Below are positions 8,778-16,864 of a stretch of 64,000 nucleotides of DNA, piece by piece (the first letter of the stretch is position 1; the number at the start of each line of letters is the position of its first letter). The position numbers and the translations under genes were made by a program. This DNA comes from an uncultured Mycoplasmatota bacterium (GTDB lineage Bacteria > Bacillota_I > Bacilli_A > RF39 > UBA660). The notes under the pieces were generated by a model, which did not search any database, had not been told where the DNA came from, and was given only the letters and a program-made list of their open reading frames with translations. The DNA is taken from assembly GCA_900546275.1 (NCBI GenBank), contig URCH01000005.1, forward strand, positions 1 to 64,000. The letters run 5' to 3'.

Positions 8778-8953
8778 ATGAATTAAATTTTTTTTTAATT
8801 ATGAAAATTTATTTTTTTACCAATTCATTCATATATAATAGGGTTTAATGCAAAAAAAGATATAAATTAAATTTGGATAGTACAATGTGATTTATACGTT
8901 TTATCAATCAAATAATTACGCAAAATTTGTCGAATTTTTGGGATTTGTTTTAA

Positions 8954-8982
8954 TTGAATTTGGAGTATGTAGATTGTATATT
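8954..8982 (+). promoter_or_regulatory. csp promoter
   Basis: TTGAAT (8954-8959), 17-bp spacer, TATATT (8977-8982) with upstream TTG. The predicted leader is only about 30 nt, short for a cold-shock gene. Confidence 0.6.
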
Positions 8983-9020
8983 AGTATTGTAAGCAATTTT
9001 ACTAGAAGGGAGATTTAAGA

Positions 9021-9233
9021 ATGAAAGGAAAAGTAAAATGGTTTAATAATGAAAAGGGGTTTGGATTTATAGAATATAAAGAAGGCGAGGATATATTTGT
9101 TCATTATTCTGCGATACTTTCAGAAGGGTATAAAACTTTAGTTGAAGGACAATATGTTGAATTTGATTTAGTTCAAACAGATAAAGGACTTCAAGCAAAA
9201 AACGTTGTTGAAATTAAAGCAACTTTAGTATAA
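9021..9233 (+). CDS. csp: cold-shock protein (CspA/CspB family)
   Basis: A 70-aa single cold-shock domain, full length for the family. It carries the aromatic start [16 protein letters not shown] with RNP1 (KGFGFI) and RNP2 (DIFVHY). Proteins of this family bind single-stranded RNA and DNA and act as RNA chaperones in the cytoplasm. ATG is preceded by AGAAGGGAG. It is monocistronic, with its own promoter and a hairpin terminator shared with the convergent glycosyltransferase gene. Confidence 0.96.
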   Translation: MKGKVKWFNNEKGFGFIEYKEGEDIFVHYSAILSEGYKTLVEGQYVEFDLVQTDKGLQAKNVVEIKATLV

Positions 9234-9234
9234 A

Positions 9235-9264
9235 AAATAATATCATAAGGTATTATTTTTTTTT
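9235..9264. terminator. bidirectional terminator csp / glycosyltransferase
   Basis: Stem AAATAATATC (9235-9244) / GGTATTATTT (9249-9258) with one G-U pair and a 4-nt loop, then T-run. The stop codon of the minus-strand gene (9243-9245) lies inside the hairpin. Confidence 0.75.
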
Positions 9265-10340
9265 ATAATTTCTTCAATTATTTTTTTATTATTAATTAAT
9301 CTTTTATCATTAGGATTAATATTTAAAGCCATGTTTATATATATTAAAGATTCTTCAATATAACCAAGTTTAAAAGAACTAATAGTTAATAAATCATATA
9401 TAGTTTCATTCCAACTAAATGTTTCATTAATGTAATTTTTTTCATGTTTCTTTATTAAAAATGCTTTTTTACATAAATCATATACCTTCTTAAAATCATT
9501 AAGGTCATAGCACATCAATGCATATTCAATATAGGGATCCCTTAAATATGACGCTTCTAATATTGCTTTTTCATACCATAATTTTGCTTCATCAAATCTA
9601 TTAAGATTTTTATAACATCTACCAATAAATCTCATAGATGCACATCTTTCATCTTTCCATTTTGCTGTTTTTAAACTTAAATGCTTAATTAAAGTATCAA
9701 TTGCTTCATTCCATTTACTATGGAACATATATTCCCTACCTAAATAATGCATATTTCTATCATCATTAGGACATTCTTCAACAGAAAGTTCTAAAAGATT
9801 AAGATAGGAACTTCTGGTTTTAGTGCGATCTGGATAATGATTTAAAACAATATCATCAGTTGTTATAATATTTTCATGTGCTTCTTTATAAGTTAATACT
9901 TCGTGTACTGGATGCATCCAAGAATATCCATGTCTTTTATGTATTTTATCAGTATAAAAACTTATAGCAGGAATTCCGTTTTCATCAAAACTCCAATTAT
10001 AATGATAGTGTAATCTATCAGTATTCTTTTTCCACAGCTTTTCTAATTTATTTCTCCACCCTTTTTCTAGTACTTCATCTAAATCAGTACACACACATAT
10101 ATCTATATCATCAGGTACCATTTCAAGTGACCTATTTCTGGCAACATCAAATCTCCAAGGATTTATAATTTCTTCTTTTACAATAATGTTATGTTTTTTT
10201 AACTTTTCCACAGTATTATCGTTTGAACCAGTATCAAGAACATATATACTATCAGCTTCTTTCATTGATTCTGCCCATCTATCTACGAATTTTTCTTCGT
10301 TTTTACATATTGCATATACACATATTTTTAATTTTTTCAT
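9243..10340 (-). CDS. family 2 glycosyltransferase with TPR repeats
   Basis: 365 aa. Residues 1-170 are a GT-A fold: start KICVYAICKNEEKFV, VLDTGSNDNT, and a DxD-like metal site CTDLDEV near residue 90. Residues 190-355 contain tetratricopeptide-type helical pairs (SVEECPNDDRNMHYLGREY, then two to three further units). This is the architecture of Bacillota TPR glycosyltransferases, some of which (SunS) glycosylate peptides; the TPR part may bind a protein acceptor. ATG at 10340 follows GGAGCGAATT. It is divergent from a collagen-like protein gene; BclA-type collagen filaments are glycosylated in Bacillus spores, so a functional link is possible but not shown. Confidence 0.8.
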   Translation of the reverse strand: MKKLKICVYAICKNEEKFVDRWAESMKEADSIYVLDTGSNDNTVEKLKKHNIIVKEEIINPWRFDVARNRSLEMVPDDIDICVCTDLDEVLEKGWRNKLEKLWKKNTDRLHYHYNWSFDENGIPAISFYTDKIHKRHGYSWMHPVHEVLTYKEAHENIITTDDIVLNHYPDRTKTRSSYLNLLELSVEECPNDDRNMHYLGREYMFHSKWNEAIDTLIKHLSLKTAKWKDERCASMRFIGRCYKNLNRFDEAKLWYEKAILEASYLRDPYIEYALMCYDLNDFKKVYDLCKKAFLIKKHEKNYINETFSWNETIYDLLTISSFKLGYIEESLIYINMALNINPNDKRLINNKKIIEEIIKKNNTL

Positions 10341-10392
10341 AATTCGCTCCTTTATTACAAGATATGCAAAAAAGAATTTAAGTATTTAATAA

Positions 10393-10459
10393 ATATTCAG
10401 GCAACTATAATTTCATATAATTAAAGTTTTCATATAATAAATTTGAAAGGAGAAAGAAT
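10393..10459 (+). promoter_or_regulatory. candidate promoter and leader of collagen-like gene
   Basis: Two CATATAAT boxes (10414-10421 and 10431-10438) lie upstream; CATAnnnTA/CATACAAT are typical -10 sequences of mother-cell sigma factors, and AATATT at 10392-10397 resembles a sigma-E -35, with a spacer of 16, slightly long. The second box also reads as a sigma-A TATAAT. The ribosome site GAAAGGAG is at 10445-10452. Confidence 0.35.
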
Positions 10460-11125
10460 ATTACGGATAGCTATTCAAAGGCCTTTGAAAAAATAAAATA
10501 TGATCAAAAATGTAAACCCAGTTGTTGTGTTGGCCTAACAGGGCCAAGAGGAATGATGAGACCAATTGGGAAGACAGGCCCGACTGGGCCAATAGGTCCA
10601 ACAGGACCTGCTGGAACAAGTCTTCTAAGAACTGCATATTTAGTTACTTATAATGATGGAACACATCAAAATGGAAGACCGATTGTAAGTGAAGCGAGAT
10701 TACCAATAGATCGTAATGAACTTGACCCAACTTCGTTAATTACATTAGACACAGAAAATGAAACAATCAGTTTCAATGTAATAGGTCATTATAAGATATC
10801 TGTTATAGTATCTGCGTATTCGTTGAAAATAGATACACAATTTAATCCAGCAACTGATTTTGTATCTATAGGATTTAGAACGGTAGGAACAGATAATATA
10901 TACGTTGGAGCGAGCGAATGGTCTTATGATGAAAAAGCAAAGCAGTTATATATGCATGGAATGTTATCTATTCCAGATACTAGTGAATTATATGAACTTG
11001 TAAATATAGGAAGTCAAACTATATATTTGGCTACCCCAGACTTAAAAAAAATTAAATCAAAATCATATTTTACAAATTCTCTAGTAACAATAATTATAGA
11101 ATATTTGGGTAAACAAAGAGAATAA
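10460..11125 (+). CDS. collagen-like (BclA-type) surface protein, probable AUU start
   Basis: The frame with the first canonical ATG (10553) extends upstream to ATT at 10460, 7 nt after a perfect GAAAGGAG ribosome site; no ATG, GTG or TTG exists between them in frame, and ATG 10553 has a poor site and would cut into the collagen repeats. The extended product (about 221 aa) begins (I/M)TDSYSKAFEKIKYDQ, has CKPSCC, then GXY triplets (GLTGPRGMM, GKTGPTGPIGPTGPAG), then a 150-aa beta-rich C-terminal domain. This matches the plan of BclA-type exosporium proteins: short N-terminal targeting part, collagen stalk, C1q/TNF-like head. The alternatives to an AUU start are a point mutation of ATG or a sequencing error. 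Confidence 0.72.
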   Translation: MTDSYSKAFEKIKYDQKCKPSCCVGLTGPRGMMRPIGKTGPTGPIGPTGPAGTSLLRTAYLVTYNDGTHQNGRPIVSEARLPIDRNELDPTSLITLDTENETISFNVIGHYKISVIVSAYSLKIDTQFNPATDFVSIGFRTVGTDNIYVGASEWSYDEKAKQLYMHGMLSIPDTSELYELVNIGSQTIYLATPDLKKIKSKSYFTNSLVTIIIEYLGKQRE

Positions 11126-11163
11126 TATAAAGATGAAATTTTTGTGTTAATTCACATCTCTTA

Positions 11164-11192
11164 ATGACAAAAAAATAAATACATGTTATAAT
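11164..11192 (+). promoter_or_regulatory. hpf promoter
   Basis: ATGACA (11164-11169), 17-bp spacer, TATAAT (11187-11192), five of six and six of six matches to sigma-A consensus, 20 bp upstream of the start codon. Confidence 0.8.
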
Positions 11193-11211
11193 CATAGTAG
11201 GAGGGATATAA

Positions 11212-11736
11212 ATGAAAACAAATATTCATGGAAACAAATTAGAAATAACAGAATCAATAAAAAGTTATATTATTGAAAAACTAGGAAAGTTAGATAAGTA
11301 TTTTGAGAACCCTGAAGAATTGACGGCAACAATATCTCTAAAAGTAAGAGGAAAAGAGCAAATAGTAGAGATTACTATACCTATTAAAAAAGCAATTTTA
11401 AGATGCGAAGAATCAAATGATGATTTATATGCATCAATAGATTTTGCAGTAGATAAATTAGAAAGACAAATAAGAAAAAATAAAACAAAAATGAAAAAAA
11501 ATAAAGAAAAATATATTGAGATAAAAGAACTTGATATATCTTTAGATGAAGAAGAATCATCAAATATAGTAAAAAGAAAACAATTAGAAGTAAAACCAAT
11601 GAGTGAAGAGGAAGCCATGCTTCAAATGGATTTGTTGGGTCATACGTTTTTCGTATTTAAAGCAGTAGAAGATGGTTTTACAAAAGTAGTTTACAAAAGA
11701 AAAGATGGAAATTACGGAATAATTGAAATAAAATAA
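11212..11736 (+). CDS. hpf: long-form ribosome hibernation promoting factor
   Basis: 174 aa. Residues 1-98 are the S30AE/RaiA domain that binds the 30S decoding region (start MKTNIHGNKLEITESIKSYI, basic helix RQIRKNKTKMKKNK). After a variable linker, residues 115-174 form the dimerisation domain of long HPF (KPMSEEEAMLQMDLLGHTFFVF ... GNYGIIEI), which joins two 70S ribosomes into a 100S dimer. Start follows GGAGGGATATAA. Position just before secA is the order seen in Bacillus and relatives, which supports the call. Confidence 0.95.
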   Translation: MKTNIHGNKLEITESIKSYIIEKLGKLDKYFENPEELTATISLKVRGKEQIVEITIPIKKAILRCEESNDDLYASIDFAVDKLERQIRKNKTKMKKNKEKYIEIKELDISLDEEESSNIVKRKQLEVKPMSEEEAMLQMDLLGHTFFVFKAVEDGFTKVVYKRKDGNYGIIEIK

Positions 11737-11741
11737 TTATG

Positions 11742-11768
11742 AAAACTGTTTAAAAACAGTTTTTTTTG
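11742..11768 (+). terminator. hpf terminator
   Basis: Stem AAAACTGTTT / AAACAGTTTT running into eight T, directly after the hpf stop. Confidence 0.9.
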
Positions 11769-11828
11769 TTTATTTTTTTTGCTATTTTTGATAAAATGAT
11801 ATAGAGACATATAGAAGGAGATACAAAC

Positions 11829-14318
11829 ATGAATTTATTAAAAAAACTATTTGATCATGAATATAAAGAATTAAATAAATTTGATGCATTAGCTGACCAG
11901 GTAATTGAACTTGACGAAGAAATGCAAAAACTAAGTGATGAAGAATTAAAAAATAAAACACAAGAATTTAAAGACAGACTAAAAAACGGTGAAACACTAG
12001 AAGACATAAAAGTCGAAGCTTTTGCAGTAGTGAGAGAGGCTGCATATCGTGTAATAAAAGAAAAACCATTTAAAGTTCAGATAATTGGTGGTTTTGCTAT
12101 TCATTATGGTAACATTGCAGAAATGAAAACAGGTGAAGGAAAAACATTAACTTCAACAATGCCTGCATATTTAAATGCACTAACAGGTGAAGGGGTTCAT
12201 ATAATTACTGTAAACGAATACCTTGCTGGAAGAGATGCAGAATGGATGGGTTCTATATATAGATTTTTAGGTCTTACAGTTGGGGTTAACTATAGAGAAC
12301 TTACTTCAGAAGAAAAAAAGAACGCATATAATTGTGATATAATGTATTCCACAAATAATGAAATTGGATTTGATTATCTAAGAGATAACATGGTTGTAAA
12401 AGCTCAAGATAGAGTTGCACGCCCATTTAACTTTGCGATTGTCGATGAAGTAGACTCAGTTCTTATAGATGAAGCAAGAACACCACTTATTATTTCAGGT
12501 GGAAGCATGAATTCTGCTAATTTATATATTCAAGCCGATAAATTTGCTAAAACATTAAAGGAAAATAAAGGATATATATATGATGAACAAACAAAAGCAG
12601 TAAGTTTAGATAAAGAGGGTATAGATAAAGCAGAAAAGAAGTTTGGAGTTTCTAATTTATATGATATTAACAATTCAACTTTAGTACATTTTATTAATCA
12701 AGCCCTAAAAGCTAATTTTGCTATGAAAAGAGATTTTGATTATGTTGTAGAAGATGGAGAAGTTGTAATAGTAGATCCATTTACTGGACGTTTAATGAAA
12801 GGAAGAAATTACTCTGATGGATTACATCAAGCAATAGAAGCAAAAGAAGGAGTAAAGATTCAAGAAGAAACAAAAACTTTAGCAACTATTACATTCCAAA
12901 ATTTATTTAGAATGTATAAAAAACTTTCTGGTATGACAGGTACAGCAAAGACAGAAGAAGAAGAATTTAGGGATATTTATAATATGTATGTTATATGTAT
13001 TCCAACAAATAAACCAGTAATAAGAGAAGATTTTAAAGATTTGATATTCGCAACTAAACAAGGTAAATATAAAGCAATAATAAATGAAATAAAAGAAAGA
13101 CATGCTAAAGGACAACCAGTTTTAGTTGGTACAATAGCTGTAGAAACAAGTGAATTAATAAGTTCAATGTTAAAAAAAGAACATATTCCACATGAAGTTT
13201 TAAATGCGAAAAATAACGCAAGAGAAGCAGAAATAATTGCCAAAGCTGGTAATAAAGGTGCGGTTACAATCGCAACTAATATGGCTGGACGTGGAACCGA
13301 TATAAAATTAACAGATGAAGTAAAAGAACTTGGTGGTTTATGTGTAATCGGTACAGAACGTCATGAGTCAAGAAGAATTGATAACCAATTAAGAGGTAGA
13401 TCAGGTAGACAAGGCGACCCAGGATTTTCACAATTCTGTGTATCTTTTGAAGATGATTTAATGGTTAGGTTTGGTACTGATAGAGCCAAAGCTATGCTTG
13501 AAAGAGTAGGATTTTCAGGAGACCTTTCAATTAGAAATGGCATGTTATCTAAATCTGTTGAAAGCGCACAAAAACGTATAGAAGGTAATAACTATGATAT
13601 ACGTAAAACATTACTTCAATATGATGATGTAATTAATCAACAAAGAGAAATTATATACGAAAGAAGAAATGAAATTTTAGATAATGAAAATATTCATGAA
13701 ATGATACTTGATACCATAAAAAATTACTGTGAACTTCAAGTTGAATCTCATTTGAATGATGAAAATAAATTAGCTTCTAACGAATTAAGTGAGTTATTAG
13801 AGTCAGTAAACGAACTTTTGAGAAATAAAATAGAGTTTAAAGATATTGAAAATAAGTCAATTGATGAAATAAATTCATTTATTTATGATAAGTTTGTAAC
13901 TGAATATGAAAATAAAATAAAAGATATTCCAGCTCATATTCATCAAGAATTTGAACGTGCAATTACTTTAAGAGTTATTGATACTCACTGGATGGAACAC
14001 ATTAATACTATGTCTGTTCTTAGAGAGGGAATTCATTTAAGGGGATATGCACAAGAAGATCCATTAAGAGCTTATACAACAGAAGGATACGAATTATTTG
14101 ATAATTTATTAGATGTAATTGATAAAGAGGTTGTAACTTTCTTAATGAAAGCTGAAGTTAGACAAAATACTGAGAGAAAAGAAGTTGTCAAGGGTAATGC
14201 TGCTGAAGATAATTCAAAAGTTAAAAAGCAGACTCCAAAGAAAACAGAAAAAATTGGTAGAAATGAACCTTGTCCATGTGGATCAGGAAAAAAATACAAA
14301 CAATGCTGTGGTAAATAG
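11829..14318 (+). CDS. secA: preprotein translocase ATPase SecA
   Basis: 829 aa, complete. The motor pushes secretory preproteins through SecYEG. Visible: Walker A MKTGEGKT (residues 99-106), DEAD-type box DEVDSVLIDEARTPL, pre-protein cross-linking region, second helicase motif TNMAGRGTDIKL, and C-terminal SEC-C zinc finger CPCGSGKKYKQCC (about 814-826) that binds SecB or ribosomes. ATG follows AGAAGGAGATACAAAC. The usual downstream prfB is absent; instead there is a 524-bp intergenic region and a Ro-like gene. It is essential for export of the large signal-peptide proteins found later in the window. Confidence 0.98.
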   Translation: MNLLKKLFDHEYKELNKFDALADQVIELDEEMQKLSDEELKNKTQEFKDRLKNGETLEDIKVEAFAVVREAAYRVIKEKPFKVQIIGGFAIHYGNIAEMKTGEGKTLTSTMPAYLNALTGEGVHIITVNEYLAGRDAEWMGSIYRFLGLTVGVNYRELTSEEKKNAYNCDIMYSTNNEIGFDYLRDNMVVKAQDRVARPFNFAIVDEVDSVLIDEARTPLIISGGSMNSANLYIQADKFAKTLKENKGYIYDEQTKAVSLDKEGIDKAEKKFGVSNLYDINNSTLVHFINQALKANFAMKRDFDYVVEDGEVVIVDPFTGRLMKGRNYSDGLHQAIEAKEGVKIQEETKTLATITFQNLFRMYKKLSGMTGTAKTEEEEFRDIYNMYVICIPTNKPVIREDFKDLIFATKQGKYKAIINEIKERHAKGQPVLVGTIAVETSELISSMLKKEHIPHEVLNAKNNAREAEIIAKAGNKGAVTIATNMAGRGTDIKLTDEVKELGGLCVIGTERHESRRIDNQLRGRSGRQGDPGFSQFCVSFEDDLMVRFGTDRAKAMLERVGFSGDLSIRNGMLSKSVESAQKRIEGNNYDIRKTLLQYDDVINQQREIIYERRNEILDNENIHEMILDTIKNYCELQVESHLNDENKLASNELSELLESVNELLRNKIEFKDIENKSIDEINSFIYDKFVTEYENKIKDIPAHIHQEFERAITLRVIDTHWMEHINTMSVLREGIHLRGYAQEDPLRAYTTEGYELFDNLLDVIDKEVVTFLMKAEVRQNTERKEVVKGNAAEDNSKVKKQTPKKTEKIGRNEPCPCGSGKKYKQCCGK

Positions 14319-14370
14319 CTTGTTTTATAAGGGTTTGTGAGTTTGACAATAGTCAAAAAAAGGCAAAAAA

Positions 14371-14448
14371 TTGTGCACATGATACCAAAAATTATGTGCA
14401 CAAATTAAAAAAATCCCCATATTATAAGGGAAAAATATATGTGCACAT
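14371..14448. repeat. three GTGCAC palindromes, possible operator array
   Basis: TTGTGCACAT (14371-14380), ATGTGCACAA (14394-14403) and ATGTGCACAT (14439-14448). Each is a near or perfect palindrome; the first two are also inverted copies of each other. Centre distances are 23 and 45 bp, roughly two and four helical turns. They lie after secA and before a terminator. No other copy was noticed in the window. A dimeric regulator binding site is the simplest reading. Confidence 0.6.
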
Positions 14449-14454
14449 TAATAG

Positions 14455-14477
14455 AAACTAGCGTTAAGCTAGTTTTT
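14455..14477 (+). terminator. terminator in secA downstream region
   Basis: Stem AAACTAGC (14455-14462) / GCTAGTTT (14468-14475), 5-nt loop, T-run to 14477. It lies 137 bp after the secA stop, so it ends either a long secA 3' UTR or a short transcript starting near the GTGCAC sites. Confidence 0.8.
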
Positions 14478-14513
14478 ATGTAAGAAATATAAACAGTGTT
14501 GAGGTAAATAAAC

Positions 14514-14640
14514 TTGCAAACTCGTATAAAATTCCTTGGAGTTTCTGCTTTATTAATAAGCATTTTGACTAACAAGAGTGCAAAAGATAATTTTTTAACA
14601 TTTGTATAGAATATTTTTCCAAGTGAGATGATGTTCTATA
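14514..14640 (+). ncRNA. candidate structured RNA with three-way junction
   Basis: By-eye fold: P1 pairs TTGC (14514-14517) and ACTC (14520-14523) with GAGT (14576-14579) and GCAA (14580-14583); hairpin 2 is AATTC (14530-14534) / GAGTT (14539-14543) capped by a CTTG tetraloop; hairpin 3 is TGCTT (14546-14550) / AAGCA (14558-14562). Joining segments read GTATAA, TTTCTGC and GACTA, strikingly like the junction of purine riboswitches (GTATAA, TTTCTAC, GACTA), but hairpin 2 is far too short for the normal loop-loop contact. A further 10-bp hairpin (TATAGAATAT 14605-14614 / ATGTTCTATA 14631-14640) follows. Neither direction of function nor target is known. Confidence 0.4.
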
Positions 14641-14662
14641 ATTACGATTTGTTACTTTTATA

Positions 14663-14693
14663 GTGACATTTTTTGCTTTTTATGGTGTATAAT
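14663..14693 (+). promoter_or_regulatory. promoter upstream of RNA candidate / DUF2828 gene
   Basis: TATAAT (14688-14693) preceded by GTGACA (14663-14668) at 19 bp, or TGACAT at 18 bp. The predicted start is near 14700, exactly where the next structured RNA candidate begins. Confidence 0.6.
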
Positions 14694-14699
14694 ATATTT

Positions 14700-14815
14700 G
14701 AAAGACTCGTACAGCAAATTTTAAAGGTAATGTGAATCTTAATACGTTGGGTCACGCGTATATTTGAGTCTTGTGTAGCCACTTATAAAAATTAAAGTGA
14801 CCTTTGTGGCTTAAC
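14700..14815 (+). ncRNA. candidate structured leader or Y-RNA-like RNA
   Basis: AAGACTC (14702-14708) pairs perfectly with GAGTCTT (14766-14772), closing a 57-nt internal region that holds a hairpin ATACG (14742-14746) / CGTAT (14757-14761). Next comes AGCCAC (14777-14782) / GTGGCT (14806-14811), which competes with CACTT (14780-14784) / AAGTG (14795-14799) for the same bases, a switch-like arrangement. The gene that follows encodes a Ro/TROVE-like protein; bacterial Ro partner RNAs (Y RNAs) are often encoded next to the protein gene. It could equally be a regulatory 5' leader of about 140 nt. Confidence 0.4.
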
Positions 14816-14842
14816 ATCTTATTTTAAATAAGGAGAAATCTT

Positions 14843-16276
14843 ATGAATTTATTAGATGGAATAAAAAAGAATAACACCAGTGTTAGTATTAACGGTTCAA
14901 AATACTATGAGACATCATATAATAGTAATCTAGATGTTTTTACAATGGTTACAAGATTTAATTATGAACCTAATGTAATTAAACTGTTTAACAATGCATT
15001 AGTAGAAAATGAAGAATTAGCACTTGCTAATTTATTATATATATTAGATATAAGAGAAGGAAAAGGTGAAAGACGTCTTTTCAAAATAATTTATAAATTT
15101 ATATGCAATGAATATCCTAATCAAGCATTACGCATTCTTCCATTTATAAGTGAACTTGGTCGTTATGATTATCTTCTTGTTGGAATAAATACAAAGATAG
15201 AAAATGAAACAATTGAAGTAATTAAAAATCAATTAAATAATGATAAAACTAGTGATACACCATCACTATTAGCTAAATGGCTACCTTCAATTCGTACTCA
15301 TAAAAAAAATAATTCACTTGCAAAAAAATTAGTTAAGCTACTAAATATAAGTGAAAAAGAATATAGGAAACTTTTAGCGCAACTTAGATCAAAATTAAAT
15401 ATAATAGAAAAAAATTTAACAAATAAAGAATATGACAAAATTGAATTTTATAAAATTCCGGCAAAAGCTTTACTTAAGTATAATCAAGCTTATATAAAGA
15501 ATATTAATGAAAGATATAGTAAGTATAAAGATGATGTTAAAAACAAAAAATCAAATATTAACACATCTGGATTATTTTCATATGAAATAGTAAAAAAAAT
15601 ATTATCAGAAAAAGATTATGATAATGAGATATATGATTTAATGTGGAAAAATCAAAAAGAAATACTTAAAAATAATAGTGAAAACTTGATAGTTGTAGCT
15701 GATACATCAGAATCGATGTTTCAGTACGATTGTATTCCCTATTGTACATCTATAGGACTTGCTATATATATTTCAGAAAGAAATAAGGGCTTTTTTCAAA
15801 ATAATTTTATATCATTTTCAAGAAAACCAATATTACAACAAATTAAAGGTAATACTTTAGTGGAAAAAATACAGAATATTGAAACTATTAATGCTACAAC
15901 TACCGATATTGATAAAGTATTTGAATTGATTTTAACAATAGCACAAGAAAATAAACTAAAACAATCAGATTTACCAACAAAAATTTTAATAATTACAGAC
16001 ATGAATTTTAACAAAGGTGTGTATTCTAAAAATAGTACAAATTTTGAAGGTTGGAAGCAAGCCTTTAAAGAAAATGGTTATAAATTACCAACAATCATAT
16101 TTTGGAATGCTGGATGTGAGACAAAAGGTGTTCCTGTAACAAATTTAGATGATAATGTTATAATAGTTAGTGGATTTTCAACTAATATATTAGACAATCT
16201 TTTAACTATAGAAAAATATACACCGGAATATGCAATGTTAGATAAATTATCTAAATATTTAAAAATACTTAATTAA
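14843..16276 (+). CDS. DUF2828-type Ro-like HEAT + vWA protein
   Basis: 477 aa. Residues 1-260 are all-helical with motifs of DUF2828/TROVE-like proteins: NLDVFTMVTRFN, REGKGERRLF, FISELGRYDYLL, SLLAKWLPSIR, EYRKLLAQLRSKLNIIEKNL. Residues 280-470 are a von Willebrand A domain with the MIDAS motif DTSES (Asp287) that binds a metal ion. Ro proteins with this plan form RNA-binding rings and take part in RNA quality control; DUF2828 proteins are relatives of unknown function. ATG follows AAGGAG, partly within a CTTATTT/AAATAAG inverted repeat that may mask it. It is followed by a small unknown gene, then a terminator. Confidence 0.8.
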   Translation: MNLLDGIKKNNTSVSINGSKYYETSYNSNLDVFTMVTRFNYEPNVIKLFNNALVENEELALANLLYILDIREGKGERRLFKIIYKFICNEYPNQALRILPFISELGRYDYLLVGINTKIENETIEVIKNQLNNDKTSDTPSLLAKWLPSIRTHKKNNSLAKKLVKLLNISEKEYRKLLAQLRSKLNIIEKNLTNKEYDKIEFYKIPAKALLKYNQAYIKNINERYSKYKDDVKNKKSNINTSGLFSYEIVKKILSEKDYDNEIYDLMWKNQKEILKNNSENLIVVADTSESMFQYDCIPYCTSIGLAIYISERNKGFFQNNFISFSRKPILQQIKGNTLVEKIQNIETINATTTDIDKVFELILTIAQENKLKQSDLPTKILIITDMNFNKGVYSKNSTNFEGWKQAFKENGYKLPTIIFWNAGCETKGVPVTNLDDNVIIVSGFSTNILDNLLTIEKYTPEYAMLDKLSKYLKILN

Positions 16277-16294
16277 AAAGAGGTTTTATAAAAA

Positions 16295-16765
16295 ATGCAA
16301 CAAAAATTAAAAATAAATGAATATATATTTGAAATAAAACAGAATGATATTCGTAATGCATATTTAGAATATTCATTTGAGAAAATACAATGTAGTAATT
16401 TTAAAGATGGTAAGAAGATAAACACAAATCTTATAGATTCAATTAATTTTCAAATAAGTGGAATAGATGAAAATAATAAGGAAGCATATTTATCCTTTTT
16501 AATAAAAACTAATTTAAAAGAATTAAATAAATATACCAATAAACCTATTGATATTACAAATTATTTAGTAGAAGGTGAGTTAATTGTAAAAGAACCACCA
16601 GAAGATTTATTTGACTTTTTGGACTTTTATAGGTCTAAAAATACAATAGATGATATGTATAATCACATCTCTAATTTATATGTTTTTAAAATCTGTGAAA
16701 ACAATTTTATATTTAAGTTATCAATTCCAAATGAAATTTTTCTTTGGTTTAAAGTTAAATTCTAA
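16295..16765 (+). CDS. conserved hypothetical protein downstream of DUF2828 gene
   Basis: 156 aa, 18 bp after the DUF2828 stop, no signal peptide or membrane segment. It is Lys/Asn/Ile-rich with mixed strands and helices. I do not recognise a family. Co-transcription with the Ro-like gene and a shared terminator suggest a related task. The ribosome site (AAAGAGG) is moderately strong. Confidence 0.65.
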   Translation: MQQKLKINEYIFEIKQNDIRNAYLEYSFEKIQCSNFKDGKKINTNLIDSINFQISGIDENNKEAYLSFLIKTNLKELNKYTNKPIDITNYLVEGELIVKEPPEDLFDFLDFYRSKNTIDDMYNHISNLYVFKICENNFIFKLSIPNEIFLWFKVKF

Positions 16766-16789
16766 ACTACTAATTGAAGTAGTTTTTTT
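16764..16789 (+). terminator. terminator of DUF2828 operon
   Basis: Stem AAACTACT (16764-16771) / AGTAGTTT (16778-16785), 6-nt loop, T-run to 16789; the left arm begins at the stop codon. Confidence 0.85.
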
Positions 16790-16864
16790 GATATATATGT
16801 TATAATTATAATGATAAAGTTATTTAAAATTTAATTATTAAATAGAAATATAGAGGAGTACAAA

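Larger units (their letters stand above)
8704..9020. other. divergent intergenic region agrB / csp
   Basis: No gene. For the minus strand, an extended -10 (TGTATACT, around 8723-8730) lies 23 nt upstream of the agrB ribosome site, without a clear -35. A perfect inverted repeat AAGCTTT (8757-8763) / AAAGCTT (8771-8777) is followed on the minus strand by TTTTTTAC, the layout of an intrinsic terminator. Two TACG-containing sites 22 bp apart (8895 and 8917) have LytTR-like spacing but poor sequence match. The csp promoter lies at 8954-8982. Confidence 0.5.

Noticed and set aside
14342..14357. Inverted repeat TTTGAC/GTCAAA after secA as a terminator
   Set aside because: It is followed by A-run and not T-run on the plus strand and has no T-run on the minus strand.
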